Positions 49,929-59,344 of a stretch of DNA of 64,000 nucleotides are shown piece after piece. A model generated the notes under the pieces. That model saw nothing but the letters and a program-made list of their open reading frames with translations, had not been told where the DNA came from and ran no database searches. The stretch covers positions 13,430 to 77,429 of the forward strand of contig NZ_LSJY01000028.1 of assembly GCF_001556865.1 (NCBI RefSeq), in the 5' to 3' direction. The stretch comes from Sphingobium sp. CCH11-B1 (GTDB lineage Bacteria > Pseudomonadota > Alphaproteobacteria > Sphingomonadales > Sphingomonadaceae). Both the position numbers and the translations under genes were made by a program. Every line of letters starts with the position of its first letter. Position 1 is the first letter of the stretch.

Positions 49929-51512
49929 ATGAACGCGCTGCAGATGTTCGAACTGGTGATCGGCATGTTGCTGGCGATCATTCTGCTGCACTTCATCGCG
50001 CACAAGCTGGGACTGCCGCCGGCCGTCGCGCTGCTGACGGGGGGCGCGCTCTTCGCCTTCCTGCCTGGTCTGCCGGTCCTGTCGCTCGACCCCGAACTGG
50101 TGCTGGTCATATTCCTGCCGCCACTGTTGATGGACGGGGCCTGGTTCATCGCCCTGCGCCACCTGCAACGGCATATGCTGGGCATCGTGGGGCTGGCGGT
50201 CGGGGCGGTGATTTTCACAACGGCGGTGGTCGCGCTCGTGGCGCATTGGCTGATCCCCGCCCTTCCCTGGGCGGCCTGCGCCGCGCTGGGAGCCATCGTC
50301 TCGCCCCCTGACGCCATATCCGCGCGTGCCGTGTTGCAGCGGGTGAAGTTGCCCAGGCGGCTGGCGATCCTGCTGGAGGGCGAAAGCCTGTTCAATGACG
50401 CAAGCGGCCTTGTCCTCTTCCGGTTCGCCGTGGCGGCAGGCGTCACCGGCGCGTTCAGCATGGTCGAAGCGATGGAGAGCTTCGCGCTGCTGGCGATCGG
50501 CGGCGCGGTGGTAGGGGCGGCGGTCGGCGCGGCCTGGGTGCTGCTCGCGCCCAGGCTGGACGACAAATATCTGATGATCGCCTCATCGCTGCTTGCCCCC
50601 TGGGCGTCCTACCTGCTGGCGGAAAGCGGCCATCTGTCGGGCGTGATCGCGACCGTCACCACCGGCCTTATCTGCGGCTGGTATCAGCATGTCGTCTTTA
50701 CAGCGACGGTGCGGATGAACGGCACCGCTTTCTGGGCGGTGATGATATTCCTGATGGAAGCATTCGTCTTCCTGCTGATCGGATCCTCGCTGCGCGGCGT
50801 GATCGATCGCGTCGGCGGCTTCGACCTGGTGCTGCAGGAGATGACGGGGCCGGTGCTGGCGATCCTGGGTGCGCTGATCGCCGCGCGCTTCCTCTGGGTA
50901 TTCGGGTCCGACGCGCTGATCATGCTGCTGCGGGCGATGGGCCTCAAGCGATACCACCCGATCGGGCCGCGCGGCGCGACCGTGCTGGCATGGGCGGGCA
51001 TGCGGGGCGTGGTGACGCTGGCGGTGGCGCTCAGCGTGCCGGAGGATTTCCCCGGCCGCGACTTCATCCTGGTCACCGCCTTCGCCGTCATCATCGGCAC
51101 GGTGCTGATCCAGGGGATGTCGCTGGGCGCGGTGATCCGGCTGATGCGACTGGAGGAACCCGAAGCGGACCGGCCCCGCATGACGATGAGCGAGGCGGAA
51201 GCGGCGATGGCCCGCGCGCAGCTGAAGGTCGTGGAAGTGCATGCCCGCGACGCAGCAGGCACGGTCATCCACCCCCGCCTGCTGGACCGCTATCAGCGCC
51301 AGGCCTCCATCGCGACATCCTATGCCGGGCAGGAAGCGCAATTCGCCGATCAGCTGCATGCGCATTTCGACCTGATCCTGAAGGCTGTCGCGGCCGGGCG
51401 CAGGGAATTGCTGCGCCTGCACCGCACCGGCGACATCGATGAGGATACGCTGCACGAGTTGGAGCGCGACCTGGACCTGGAGGAATTGAGCGCGCTCGCC
51501 GCCAAGTCCTGA
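49929..51512 (+). CDS. Cation:proton antiporter of the CPA1 (NhaP/YjcE) family
   Basis: 527 residues. About twelve membrane helices occupy residues 1-410, then a cytoplasmic helical tail of about 110 residues rich in Arg, Glu and Leu. Transport-site motifs: IVSPPDAISARAVL, with the ion-binding Asp, and LEGESLFNDASGLVLFRF, with Asn-Asp; GMRGVVTLAVALSVP is also typical. It likely exchanges sodium or potassium for protons. An AAGGGGG ribosome site precedes the ATG. It is a single gene downstream of the LysR gene by 76 bp and perhaps separate from it. Confidence 0.93.
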   Translation: MNALQMFELVIGMLLAIILLHFIAHKLGLPPAVALLTGGALFAFLPGLPVLSLDPELVLVIFLPPLLMDGAWFIALRHLQRHMLGIVGLAVGAVIFTTAVVALVAHWLIPALPWAACAALGAIVSPPDAISARAVLQRVKLPRRLAILLEGESLFNDASGLVLFRFAVAAGVTGAFSMVEAMESFALLAIGGAVVGAAVGAAWVLLAPRLDDKYLMIASSLLAPWASYLLAESGHLSGVIATVTTGLICGWYQHVVFTATVRMNGTAFWAVMIFLMEAFVFLLIGSSLRGVIDRVGGFDLVLQEMTGPVLAILGALIAARFLWVFGSDALIMLLRAMGLKRYHPIGPRGATVLAWAGMRGVVTLAVALSVPEDFPGRDFILVTAFAVIIGTVLIQGMSLGAVIRLMRLEEPEADRPRMTMSEAEAAMARAQLKVVEVHARDAAGTVIHPRLLDRYQRQASIATSYAGQEAQFADQLHAHFDLILKAVAAGRRELLRLHRTGDIDEDTLHELERDLDLEELSALAAKS

Positions 51513-51575
51513 GCGCAAGTCGCGGATAACTTGCGTCAATATGCCTCCCACGGCGGCCATGAAACCGGCTTTTCA

Positions 51576-51594
51576 TTTGCAATCCCGATGCAAA
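51576..51594. promoter_or_regulatory. Inverted repeat before the TonB receptor (TTTGCA-N7-TGCAAA)
   Basis: Perfect 6-bp arms around ATCCCGA, 35 bp before the GTG start of the receptor gene. The TTGCA/TGCAA halves resemble sites of alphaproteobacterial Fur-type metal regulators; the spacing is not exact, so this is tentative. Confidence 0.35.
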
Positions 51595-51628
51595 ATTCCG
51601 ATGGGGAGGCCACAGAAGAGGGGTTGCC

Positions 51629-53656
51629 GTGAAAAATCTGTTCTTTCCCGCCATGATGTTGGCCGCGCCCGCCGCTGCGGTCGCCCAGACGCCCGACAGC
51701 ACCCCGGAAACGGCGATGATCGTGGTGACGGGTGCCGGCCTGCCCCTCCCCCCCGGCACGCCGGCCTATGGATCGGTCGTCATCCCGCGCGAACGGCTGA
51801 CGGACAGCGCGTCCGGACGGATCGAGAATATATTGAGCGACGTCGCCGGATTTCAGCAGTTCCGCCGGTCGGACAGCCGGTCGTCCAACCCATCCAATCA
51901 AGGGGCGACGCTGCGCGCGCTGGGAGGGAACGCGTCCAGCCGAACGCTGGTGCTGCTCGATGGCGTGCCGGTGGCCGATCCCTTCTTCGGCTATATTCCC
52001 TTCAGCGCGCTGGTTCCCGACCGCTTGAGCGTGGTGCGGGTGACCCGCGGCGGCGGCATCGGCGCGTTCGGGGCGGGCGCCGTCGCCGGCACCATCGAAC
52101 TGGCGAGCGCCACGCGCGACCAGTTGCCCGACCTGTCCGCGAGCGCCTTTTACGGCAGCCGGGACGCGACCGAACTTTCGGCCGGCCTGACCCAGGATCT
52201 GGGCGGCGGCTATGTGTCGGTTTCGGGCCGGTGGGATCGGGGCGACGGGTTTCAGACGACGCCCAAGGACCAGCGGGTCGCCGCCACCGTGCCGGCCGCC
52301 TATGATAGCTGGTCGACCAACCTGCGCGCGGTCGCGCCGCTGTCCGCCACGTCGGAACTGCAGTTCCGCGCCACCCTGTTCGAGGATCGGCGGACGCTGC
52401 GCTTCGCCGGCGCGGACAGCATGAGCCAGGGGCAGGACGCCAGTATCCGCTACATCAATCGGGGGGCGTGGCAGGTCGATGCGCTTGCCTATCTTCAGGC
52501 GCGCAACTTCTCGAACATCGTCATTTCCTCCAACACCCCGTTCCGCAAGTCGCTGGACCAGCGCAACACGCCATCGACCGGCATTGGCGGCAAGATCGAG
52601 CTGCGCCCGCCGGTCGGCGACGCGCATCTGCTGCGGCTGGGCGTCGACACGCGCTATGCGACCGGCGACATGTATGAGGATGCCTATAACGCCAATGTCG
52701 CGGCCAACCCGCGCACCTTCCTGCGTCATGCCGGGGGCGAGCAATGGACGCGCGGCATTTTCGTCGAGGATGATTGGACGCCTGAGGCGCTGGGTGGCCG
52801 GCTGGTGCTGACCGGCGGGGCGCGCGCCGACCGTTGGTCGATCCGCGGCGGCTTTTACGATCAGGTGAATGCCGCGACCGGCGCGGCGACGGGAACCCGC
52901 TTTGCCGACCGGTCGGACTGGGCCTTTTCCGGGCGTGCGGGCCTGCTCTATCATGCGGATGACGCCGTCGCGTTCCGGGCCTCCGCCTATAGCGGGTTTC
53001 GCCTGCCCACGCTCAACGAACTTTATCGTCCCTTCGTGGTCTTCCCGATCACCACCCAGGCCAATGATCGGCTGAACCCGGAACAGCTGAAGGGCGCGGA
53101 GGCCGGGATCGACCTGACGCCGGCCCCCGGCGTGACGCTGTCTGCAACCGGCTTCTACAACCGGCTGGACGACGCCATCGCCAATGTCACGCTCAGCGCC
53201 ACCACGCGCCAGCGACGGAATGTCCGGCGGATCGTGGCCAAGGGGATCGAACTGACGGCGGCCGCCCGCGCGGGCGATGTGAGCCTTTCGGCCTCCTACG
53301 CCTATAGCGACAGCAGCGTCCGGGCGCCCGGCACCGCGATGGACGGGTTGCGCCCCGCCCAGGTGCCCCGGCATATGGCGAGCGCCACGCTGGCTTATGC
53401 GCCGGTGGACGGCCCCTTCCTGTCGGGCACCGTCCGCTATGTCGGGCGGCAATATGAGGATGACCTGCAAAGCGATGTTCTGCCCGATGCGTTGACGGTT
53501 GACGCGGTCGCCCGCCTGCCGGTTGGTCGGGGCGTCAGCGTGATCGCGCGGGGCGAAAACCTGTTCGATGAACGGATCGTCACCCGCAATGCGGGTGGAT
53601 CGATCGATCTTGGCACGCCCCGCACCCTGTGGGTCGGGATCAGTTGGCGAGGTTGA
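51629..53656 (+). CDS. TonB-dependent outer-membrane receptor
   Basis: 675 residues with a signal peptide (LFFPAMMLAAPAAAVAQ), a TonB-box-like segment (AMIVVTGAG), a plug domain (ILSDVAGFQQFRRSDSRS, RTLVLLDGVPVADPFFGY, VTRGGGIGAFGAGAVAGTI) and a 22-strand barrel ending RTLWVGISWRG. The size and plug resemble BtuB/siderophore-type receptors rather than the larger sphingomonad sugar receptors. GTG start with an AAGAGGGG ribosome site. No ABC or TonB genes lie nearby and the ligand is unknown. The upstream inverted repeat may reflect metal control. It is distinct from the receptor remnant at 11.3 kb. Confidence 0.94.
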   Translation: MKNLFFPAMMLAAPAAAVAQTPDSTPETAMIVVTGAGLPLPPGTPAYGSVVIPRERLTDSASGRIENILSDVAGFQQFRRSDSRSSNPSNQGATLRALGGNASSRTLVLLDGVPVADPFFGYIPFSALVPDRLSVVRVTRGGGIGAFGAGAVAGTIELASATRDQLPDLSASAFYGSRDATELSAGLTQDLGGGYVSVSGRWDRGDGFQTTPKDQRVAATVPAAYDSWSTNLRAVAPLSATSELQFRATLFEDRRTLRFAGADSMSQGQDASIRYINRGAWQVDALAYLQARNFSNIVISSNTPFRKSLDQRNTPSTGIGGKIELRPPVGDAHLLRLGVDTRYATGDMYEDAYNANVAANPRTFLRHAGGEQWTRGIFVEDDWTPEALGGRLVLTGGARADRWSIRGGFYDQVNAATGAATGTRFADRSDWAFSGRAGLLYHADDAVAFRASAYSGFRLPTLNELYRPFVVFPITTQANDRLNPEQLKGAEAGIDLTPAPGVTLSATGFYNRLDDAIANVTLSATTRQRRNVRRIVAKGIELTAAARAGDVSLSASYAYSDSSVRAPGTAMDGLRPAQVPRHMASATLAYAPVDGPFLSGTVRYVGRQYEDDLQSDVLPDALTVDAVARLPVGRGVSVIARGENLFDERIVTRNAGGSIDLGTPRTLWVGISWRG

Positions 53657-53692
53657 ACCTCCAGCGCTCTTGTCGCAGGGGCGAACACGGCA

Positions 53693-54046
53693 TCATTCCT
53701 CGAGCAGGTTCGCGATCGTCGCCTTGAGCTTCGAGGGAGAGCAGGGCTTTCCGCAGACGGCAGCGCTGGGATAGCGGGCGCGCAGGATATGCGCGTCGGC
53801 GTGGCCCGAATGAAAGACCAGCGGAATGCCGGCCTCCTGCAGCCGGTCGGCAGCCGGATAGACTTCCCCATCCTGCAATTGCACGTCCAGCACCGCGCAG
53901 GCGGGGAGCTGCCGGTCGACCGCCTCAAGGGCTTCGGCGACCGAGACATAGGGGCCATCGACGGCAAAGCCCGCCGCCTCGATGATGTCCTGAACATCGA
54001 AGGCGACGAGCAGTTCGTCTTCCACGAGCATCACGGTCTTAGTCAT
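53693..54046 (-). CDS. Single-domain response regulator (receiver)
   Basis: 117 residues, one CheY-like domain and no output domain. Acidic pocket Glu9/Asp10 (LVEDE), phospho-acceptor Asp54 (AVLDVQL), Ser80 (FHSGH) and Lys100 (CGKPC). The start overlaps the 3' end of the kinase gene by 8 bp. It is the last gene of a three-gene unit: LOV protein, HWE kinase, receiver. Single-domain receivers paired with HWE/HisKA2 kinases act as phosphate sinks or relay proteins, for example LovR with LovK in Caulobacter. Direct output is therefore not expected. Confidence 0.93.
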   Translation of the reverse strand: MTKTVMLVEDELLVAFDVQDIIEAAGFAVDGPYVSVAEALEAVDRQLPACAVLDVQLQDGEVYPAADRLQEAGIPLVFHSGHADAHILRARYPSAAVCGKPCSPSKLKATIANLLEE

Positions 54047-57000
54047 CGGAAAGCACCTTGGGCGGCAGATGGATGTCGATGATGAAATCATGGCCTTCGA
54101 CGGTGCGCGTCACGGCCGCCCCCAGCTGCCGGGACGACGTGTCCACCAGGATGGTGCCGAAACCGGCGCCGTCGGTCAGGGTCACGGGCTGATCCCCCGT
54201 CTCGCGCCACTGCATGTCCAGGCCCTGCGCGTCCACCGTCCAGCTTATCGCCAGTTTCCCGCCCGCGTGGCCCAAAGCGCCATATTTCACCGAATTGGTC
54301 GCCCATTCATGCAGCATCAGCGCCAGTGGAGAGAGGCAGGATCGTTCGATGCGACAGAGCGGACCCTCGATCATGATTTCGGCATGATCCACATAGGGTG
54401 CGACGGTCGTCCGGATCAGTTCGCCAAGGTCGATCGCCTGCAATTCGCCGCTGGGAGACGCCAGCGAATGCGCCCTGCCGAGCGCCGAAATTCTCTCCCG
54501 CACGTCCGACGCGAAACTCCGCACCTCCTGATGCGAACGCGCTCCGGCAGAGATCATGCCGCCCACGATCGCGAACAGATTCTTCACGCGATGGTTCATC
54601 TCGCGCAGCATCAGTTCGCGAGTTTCCGCCACGCGATATTCGGCCGTCACGTCGATCGACATGCCGACCAGGCGACGGGCCCCATCCTCCTCGACCATCC
54701 GGCCAAAGCTCTTGAGCCGGCGCGTTTCGCCGCCATCCATAATGCGATAGCTCGCTTCGAACTCGCCCCCCTTTTCCATGACTTCGGCCCAGGCCGCATC
54801 GAAGTCGGCCCGATCATCGGGGTGCATGCGGGCCAGGCGGGCTTCCTCGTCAGTCGATCCGGTTTCCGGCGCAATGCCCAGGATCGCGCGCGCATAATCG
54901 TCAATGATCGTCTCTTTCGTATCGACCAGATATTCCCAGACGGCGATGCCTCCTGCCTTGATCGCCATGTCCAGCCGCTCGCGCTCCGCCGCCAGATCCC
55001 GCTCCATCGACAACGCCTCTGTGATGTCGGTGAGGACGAGGGTCGCGCCATCCGTGGTGCCCGATTGGGACCGATAGGGGAGCGTGCGGAGCGACAGGGT
55101 GCGCTGGCCGTCGCGTGTCGTCACCCGGCGCTGGATGGGCGCGTGGCCGTCCGCGACGGCGCGGGCGTCCTCCAGATAGGCGCCGCCCTCCAGCCTGGTC
55201 GACACGTCGCCAAGCGGGCGCCCCCTGTCGCCCGGTTGCAGCGGGAAGAGCGACGTCGCCGCATCGGTGAAGCTGCGGATACGCAGGTCCGCATCCAGCA
55301 CGATGACGGCAAGATCCGTGGATTCAAAGAAGTTGCGCAGATCGGAATTAGCGACCGTCAGCTGATCGACCTTCGACTTCAGTTCGTCATTGACCGTCGA
55401 CAGCTCTTCGTTGGTGGACTGGAGCTCCTCGTTCATCGACATCATTTCTTCGTTGGAGCTTTTCAGCTCCTCGTTCGCCGTCTCCAGTTCCTCGACGGTC
55501 GAGCGCAGGCGGTGGCGCGTGACCCGCAGTTCGTCCTCCAGCGCGTCGAGATGATCGTCGCCCGAATCCAGTTCGTCGACATCGCCCTCCAGCGCCGGGC
55601 GGAAAGGCGCGGTTTCGCGGAATATGAAGAGCAGGGTGCCGTCAGGCAGCGGATCGCATATGACGTCGATCTGCTGCTCGCCATATTCGGAGACAACCCG
55701 CACGTCCCGGGCAACGATGCGCTTGCGGTTGTCCCGCCCTTCGCGCAACAGCGGGCCAAGGACATTGCGCAGGCCGCTGCGCGCCAGGCTGATCGCGCTG
55801 GATCCGCCGGTGCGCGTGACCGGAAAATCGAAATAGCGCCCCAGCCGACCATAAGCGGCGATGATGCCGCCATCCTGATCCAGCAGCAGGCTGGGCGGCG
55901 CGTAGCGATCCACGATGCGGCGGGCAGCCACGGTTTCGTCCGCGCCGCGCCGCGCGCTGTTGCGGAAGCTCGGCGCGTCGGCGCGCGCATGACGGGTCCT
56001 CCCGCTGCCCGGAAGATCGATCGGATAGTTGGGCGGACCGGGCGCGCGCCGGAACAGGCGGGCCTGTTGATCGACGACGGGAAACAGATGTTCGAACCGG
56101 CCCACGCTTTCCGAAGGGCCAAGGAACAGGAAGCCGTCGGGCAAGATCGCATAATGCAGCAGCGGCATCACCGACTGCTGCAGCCGGTCATCGAAATAGA
56201 TCAGCAAATTGCGGCAGGACACCAGATCAATGCGCGAAAAAGGCGGATCCTTGACCAGGCTATGGTTGGAAAAGCGGATCATGTCGCGGATCTGCGGCGC
56301 GATCACGAAACGCTCCGCGTGCGGAATGACGTAGCGCTCGCGCAAGGCAGGCGGAATGTCCGCAAGCGCTGCTGAGGGATAGGCCCCTTCCCGCGCGATC
56401 TGGAGCATCCGCTCGTCTATATCGGTGGCGAAAATCTGGACCGTCGCCGGCGATAGCCCGGCCGCGCTGGCCGCGTCCGCGAACAGCATCGCGATGCTGT
56501 AGGCTTCTTCACCCGACGAACAGCCGGGCACCCAGACGCGAATATCCTCGCCTGCGGCTTCGCTGACCAGCGGGTCCACCACCTTCGCGCGCAACAGATC
56601 GAACAGCTCGGCATCGCGGAAGAATCGGGTCACGTTGATGAGCAGGTCGCGGAAGAGCGCCTCGCACTCTTCCGCATCCGACTTCACCCGTGCCAGATAA
56701 GCGCGCCCGGAATCGATCCCCAGCACATGCATGCGCCGTTCGACCCGGCGGATGAACGTCGTTCGCTTGTAACCGGAAAAGTCGTGCCCGACAGCCATGC
56801 GCAGGGCCTTGCACAGATCGTCCACATGGTCGGCTACCAGCGTGGCCTCGACCTCCGGGGCGCTGCTGACCGTGCGATTGAAATAGGCGAACAGGCAATC
56901 GAGCATCTCGCCCGGCTGCTTGATATAATCGACCAGGCCCGTGCCCACCGCTGACAGCGGCATGCCGTCATAGCGAGCGCTTTCGGGCTGCTGGACCAGA

Positions 57001-57458
57001 CAGACGCCGCCATGTTCCTTGACCGCGCGCAACCCGGTGGTGCCGTCAGCCCCCGTGCCGGAAAGGATGACGCAGGCCGCGTCGGCCTGCTGATCAGCCG
57101 CGAGCGAAATGAAGAAATCGTCGATGGGACGACGCAGGCCGCGCGGCTGGGCGAAATCGGTCAATTCCAGCCTGCCCTGGCGGATGGCAAGGCCATGGCC
57201 CGGCGGGATGATATAGACCTTGTCCGCCTCTATGCGCTCGCCCCCTTCGCATTGGAGCACTTCAAGCTCCGTATGGCGATCGAGCAGTTGCGCCAGCATG
57301 CTTTCATGATTGGGGTCGAGATGCTGGACGATGACGAAGGCCATGCCCGTGACGCCTCGCGCCGGCGCGAGCATGTCGCGCAACGCCTCCAGCCCCCCGG
57401 CCGACGCGCCTATGCCTACGACCGGAAGTCGAGCGGACGATGCAGGGCCGTCGGTCAA
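54039..57458 (-). CDS. CheB-CheR-PAS-HWE hybrid histidine kinase
   Basis: 1,139 residues with an unusual fusion. CheB methylesterase (residues about 10-195): GIGASAGG with Ser, VQHLDP with His and LSGTGADGTTG with Asp. CheR methyltransferase (about 205-480): GCSSGEEAYSIAM and FATDID. A long coiled coil (about 640-715) of EELETANEELKSSNEEM type repeats. A PAS domain (DLAVIVLDADLRIRSFTDAA), a second PAS region (GGIAVWEYLVDTKETI), and a C-terminal HWE/HisKA2 kinase with the phospho-histidine in LREMNHRVKNLFAIV and the N-box LHEWATNSVKYGALGH. No membrane segment is present. It overlaps the LOV gene (ATGA) and the receiver gene, so all three should work together. Confidence 0.93.
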   Translation of the reverse strand: MTDGPASSARLPVVGIGASAGGLEALRDMLAPARGVTGMAFVIVQHLDPNHESMLAQLLDRHTELEVLQCEGGERIEADKVYIIPPGHGLAIRQGRLELTDFAQPRGLRRPIDDFFISLAADQQADAACVILSGTGADGTTGLRAVKEHGGVCLVQQPESARYDGMPLSAVGTGLVDYIKQPGEMLDCLFAYFNRTVSSAPEVEATLVADHVDDLCKALRMAVGHDFSGYKRTTFIRRVERRMHVLGIDSGRAYLARVKSDAEECEALFRDLLINVTRFFRDAELFDLLRAKVVDPLVSEAAGEDIRVWVPGCSSGEEAYSIAMLFADAASAAGLSPATVQIFATDIDERMLQIAREGAYPSAALADIPPALRERYVIPHAERFVIAPQIRDMIRFSNHSLVKDPPFSRIDLVSCRNLLIYFDDRLQQSVMPLLHYAILPDGFLFLGPSESVGRFEHLFPVVDQQARLFRRAPGPPNYPIDLPGSGRTRHARADAPSFRNSARRGADETVAARRIVDRYAPPSLLLDQDGGIIAAYGRLGRYFDFPVTRTGGSSAISLARSGLRNVLGPLLREGRDNRKRIVARDVRVVSEYGEQQIDVICDPLPDGTLLFIFRETAPFRPALEGDVDELDSGDDHLDALEDELRVTRHRLRSTVEELETANEELKSSNEEMMSMNEELQSTNEELSTVNDELKSKVDQLTVANSDLRNFFESTDLAVIVLDADLRIRSFTDAATSLFPLQPGDRGRPLGDVSTRLEGGAYLEDARAVADGHAPIQRRVTTRDGQRTLSLRTLPYRSQSGTTDGATLVLTDITEALSMERDLAAERERLDMAIKAGGIAVWEYLVDTKETIIDDYARAILGIAPETGSTDEEARLARMHPDDRADFDAAWAEVMEKGGEFEASYRIMDGGETRRLKSFGRMVEEDGARRLVGMSIDVTAEYRVAETRELMLREMNHRVKNLFAIVGGMISAGARSHQEVRSFASDVRERISALGRAHSLASPSGELQAIDLGELIRTTVAPYVDHAEIMIEGPLCRIERSCLSPLALMLHEWATNSVKYGALGHAGGKLAISWTVDAQGLDMQWRETGDQPVTLTDGAGFGTILVDTSSRQLGAAVTRTVEGHDFIIDIHLPPKVLSDD

Positions 57459-58015
57459 AGCAGGTGCTCGCGATCAAGTTGCCCCAGCGTCAATTTGGCC
57501 TGCGCGATCGTGGCCGCGGCGTTCGCGATCGTCATCAGCGACCCTTCGATGATGAGCCCGCTGTCGGCCAGCACGGGACTGAGGCCGACGAGAGTTTGCC
57601 CGAGGCTCTTGTCATATTCGGCCAGCAGGCCTGGCTGGGTCCGGCTGACATCGAATTGCGAGGCGAAGATGTAGAGAAGCGCGCCGGACTGGGCACGCAG
57701 CTTCGTCATGTAAAGCAGATTGACGAAGGGCTGTCCGTCCTTGCGGAAATTGACGATCGGCGTGCGCACATTGGGCCGTCGATCGTCGGCAAGAAATTCC
57801 CGAATCTGGCCCCGCGCTTCCTCATTGCGGCTTTCGCCCTGAAGGAACCGGCAGTTGCGGCCGATGATCTCGCCTGCGCCATAGCCCGTCAATTCATGAA
57901 AGCGTTGGTTGGTAAGTCGCAGGGCATGATCCCCGTCCGCCGCCCCCAGGGAAAGAGCGACAGTCGACCGTTCGAAATAATCCCTCAGTTCGCCCGGAAT
58001 GGCGTCAGCGGTCAT
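57455..58015 (-). CDS. Short LOV-domain blue-light sensor protein
   Basis: 186 residues: a PAS/LOV domain (residues about 10-125) followed by a helical tail of about 60 residues. The photochemical motif GRNCRFLQG is intact, with Cys55 as the flavin-adduct cysteine, and the flavin-contacting asparagines fit NFRKDGQPFVNLL. FMN binding and light-driven adduct formation are thus expected. The tail (NAAATIAQAKLTLGQLD) lacks a kinase or DNA-binding domain. The ATG at 58015 has GGAGAG just upstream; a longer frame exists but lacks support. The next gene, a large HWE kinase, overlaps by ATGA, so the LOV protein probably feeds light information into that kinase. Confidence 0.93.
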   Translation of the reverse strand: MTADAIPGELRDYFERSTVALSLGAADGDHALRLTNQRFHELTGYGAGEIIGRNCRFLQGESRNEEARGQIREFLADDRRPNVRTPIVNFRKDGQPFVNLLYMTKLRAQSGALLYIFASQFDVSRTQPGLLAEYDKSLGQTLVGLSPVLADSGLIIEGSLMTIANAAATIAQAKLTLGQLDREHLL

Positions 58016-58327
58016 GGGCTCTCCAAGGACTAGAGCGGCGGCCGGCCAGCAACGCCGACGGCAGCACTTCTCCGAGGCGATACTGACGCGAACCTCGCAA
58101 CACAAGTCATCCCAAATTGATCTGAATCATTGCAGCGCCAACGCGCAAGCCACTGATTTGTGCCGACCCCGTACCGAAGGGCATATAGAGCGGCGGGAAG
58201 GCATGTTCTTTCACACAGGTGCCCATCTGCGATCCTTGGCTTTTACAATGCTGCTCCCTGTCCTGTCCGCTACCGGCATGCACCATCTGCATATAGACTG
58301 GAATTTCATTTCGGGATAGTTAGAGGC

Positions 58328-59344
58328 ATGAATGCGTCTTGCCCGGACCTTTCCGACCCGCGATGGACCGACAATCTGGTGAGGGCGCTGGTTGAAGCGA
58401 GCGCCCAGATCGCACGGCTGGACGAACGGATTTCAGCCAGTTTGTTGGCTTCATCCTGGCGTTTGCGAGCCAGTTGGATCGGCTATGCCGAGGCGATTGC
58501 AGCGGAAGGGAATGAAATCGAGGAAATCGACATTTTTGGGCAGCAATGCGGCGTTCCCCTGCCCTTCCGTGCAACCATGGCAACCACAGCCGATCCCTTG
58601 GCCTCTCTTCCCGACTGGCAACGCCGGCTGAACGACAGGCGCAACCGTCACTGGACTGACGGGCTGCATTTTTCCTTTGATCCGCCACCGGGCTGGGCGG
58701 ACCGGCTGGCATTGCTCCGTGCGCTGGAGTTGCAGGCCCGGCAGGTTCGCCAAGTCCCCGGCGGGCAGCCATGGCTGGACCTTCCGCTTCTTCTGCAACG
58801 GTTGGGCGCGACGCGGGCCGCCCTGCCCTGTCTGGTCGCGCCTGACAAACGCTTGAGGATGGGGTTCAGCGCCACGGGCATTCATAGCCGTTATTTGCGA
58901 ACGCTGACGGCCAGGGCGAAGGATGGCATGGCGGTGCTGGACGCGATGGAAGCTGATCGACGGCGCTTCGCGGCAGGGATTGCCGCGACCACACGCCCCG
59001 GACATTTGACCAGCCTTGGCGCGATGCTGATGCAAACCCCCGTCACCAGCCCGACCCGGACGGCCCGCCTGCTGAAGATCGGCGTTTCGGGCGCGGGCAA
59101 GCTGCTCAGGCGGGCCGCCGCGCTGGACCTGATCGTTGAAGTCAGCGATCGGCATAATTGGCAGATATATATGAGCCGAGACCTGGCGATCCGGTTCGGC
59201 TTTCGCTCAGCGCCCCTGGGCCGTCCTGCTGCTGCCTCGCCCCCTTCTCCCGCGCTGGACGAAGCCTTGCGTCGGTTCGATGCCGAGATGGAGGCGTTCG
59301 AGGCGGAGACGGGGCTGGCCGCGAGCGCCGAGGATTCAGGCTAG
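58328..59344 (+). CDS. DUF1612/helix-turn-helix protein (RHE_PE00001-like) beside the partition genes
   Basis: 338 residues, no signal or membrane segments. The C-terminal 110 residues carry a winged-helix-like segment (SPTRTARLLKIGVSGAGKLLRRAAALDLIVEVSDRH, read as a DNA-binding region) and end in an acidic tail. The N-terminal half is helical and rich in Arg and Leu. The general plan matches DUF1612/HTH proteins that occur next to repABC/parAB loci of alphaproteobacterial plasmids; the match is from memory and should be checked. It overlaps parB by 4 bp convergently. Its function is unknown. The 312 bp before it, to the LOV start, hold no other gene I can support. Confidence 0.7.
   Translation: MNASCPDLSDPRWTDNLVRALVEASAQIARLDERISASLLASSWRLRASWIGYAEAIAAEGNEIEEIDIFGQQCGVPLPFRATMATTADPLASLPDWQRRLNDRRNRHWTDGLHFSFDPPPGWADRLALLRALELQARQVRQVPGGQPWLDLPLLLQRLGATRAALPCLVAPDKRLRMGFSATGIHSRYLRTLTARAKDGMAVLDAMEADRRRFAAGIAATTRPGHLTSLGAMLMQTPVTSPTRTARLLKIGVSGAGKLLRRAAALDLIVEVSDRHNWQIYMSRDLAIRFGFRSAPLGRPAAASPPSPALDEALRRFDAEMEAFEAETGLAASAEDSG

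Noticed and set aside
51513..51628. Cobalamin riboswitch before the TonB receptor
   Set aside because: No B12-box or conserved aptamer core is visible in the 116-nt gap.
58016..58327. EcfG-type general stress promoter before the LOV operon
   Set aside because: I found no GGAAC -35 element with a matching -10 on the minus strand.
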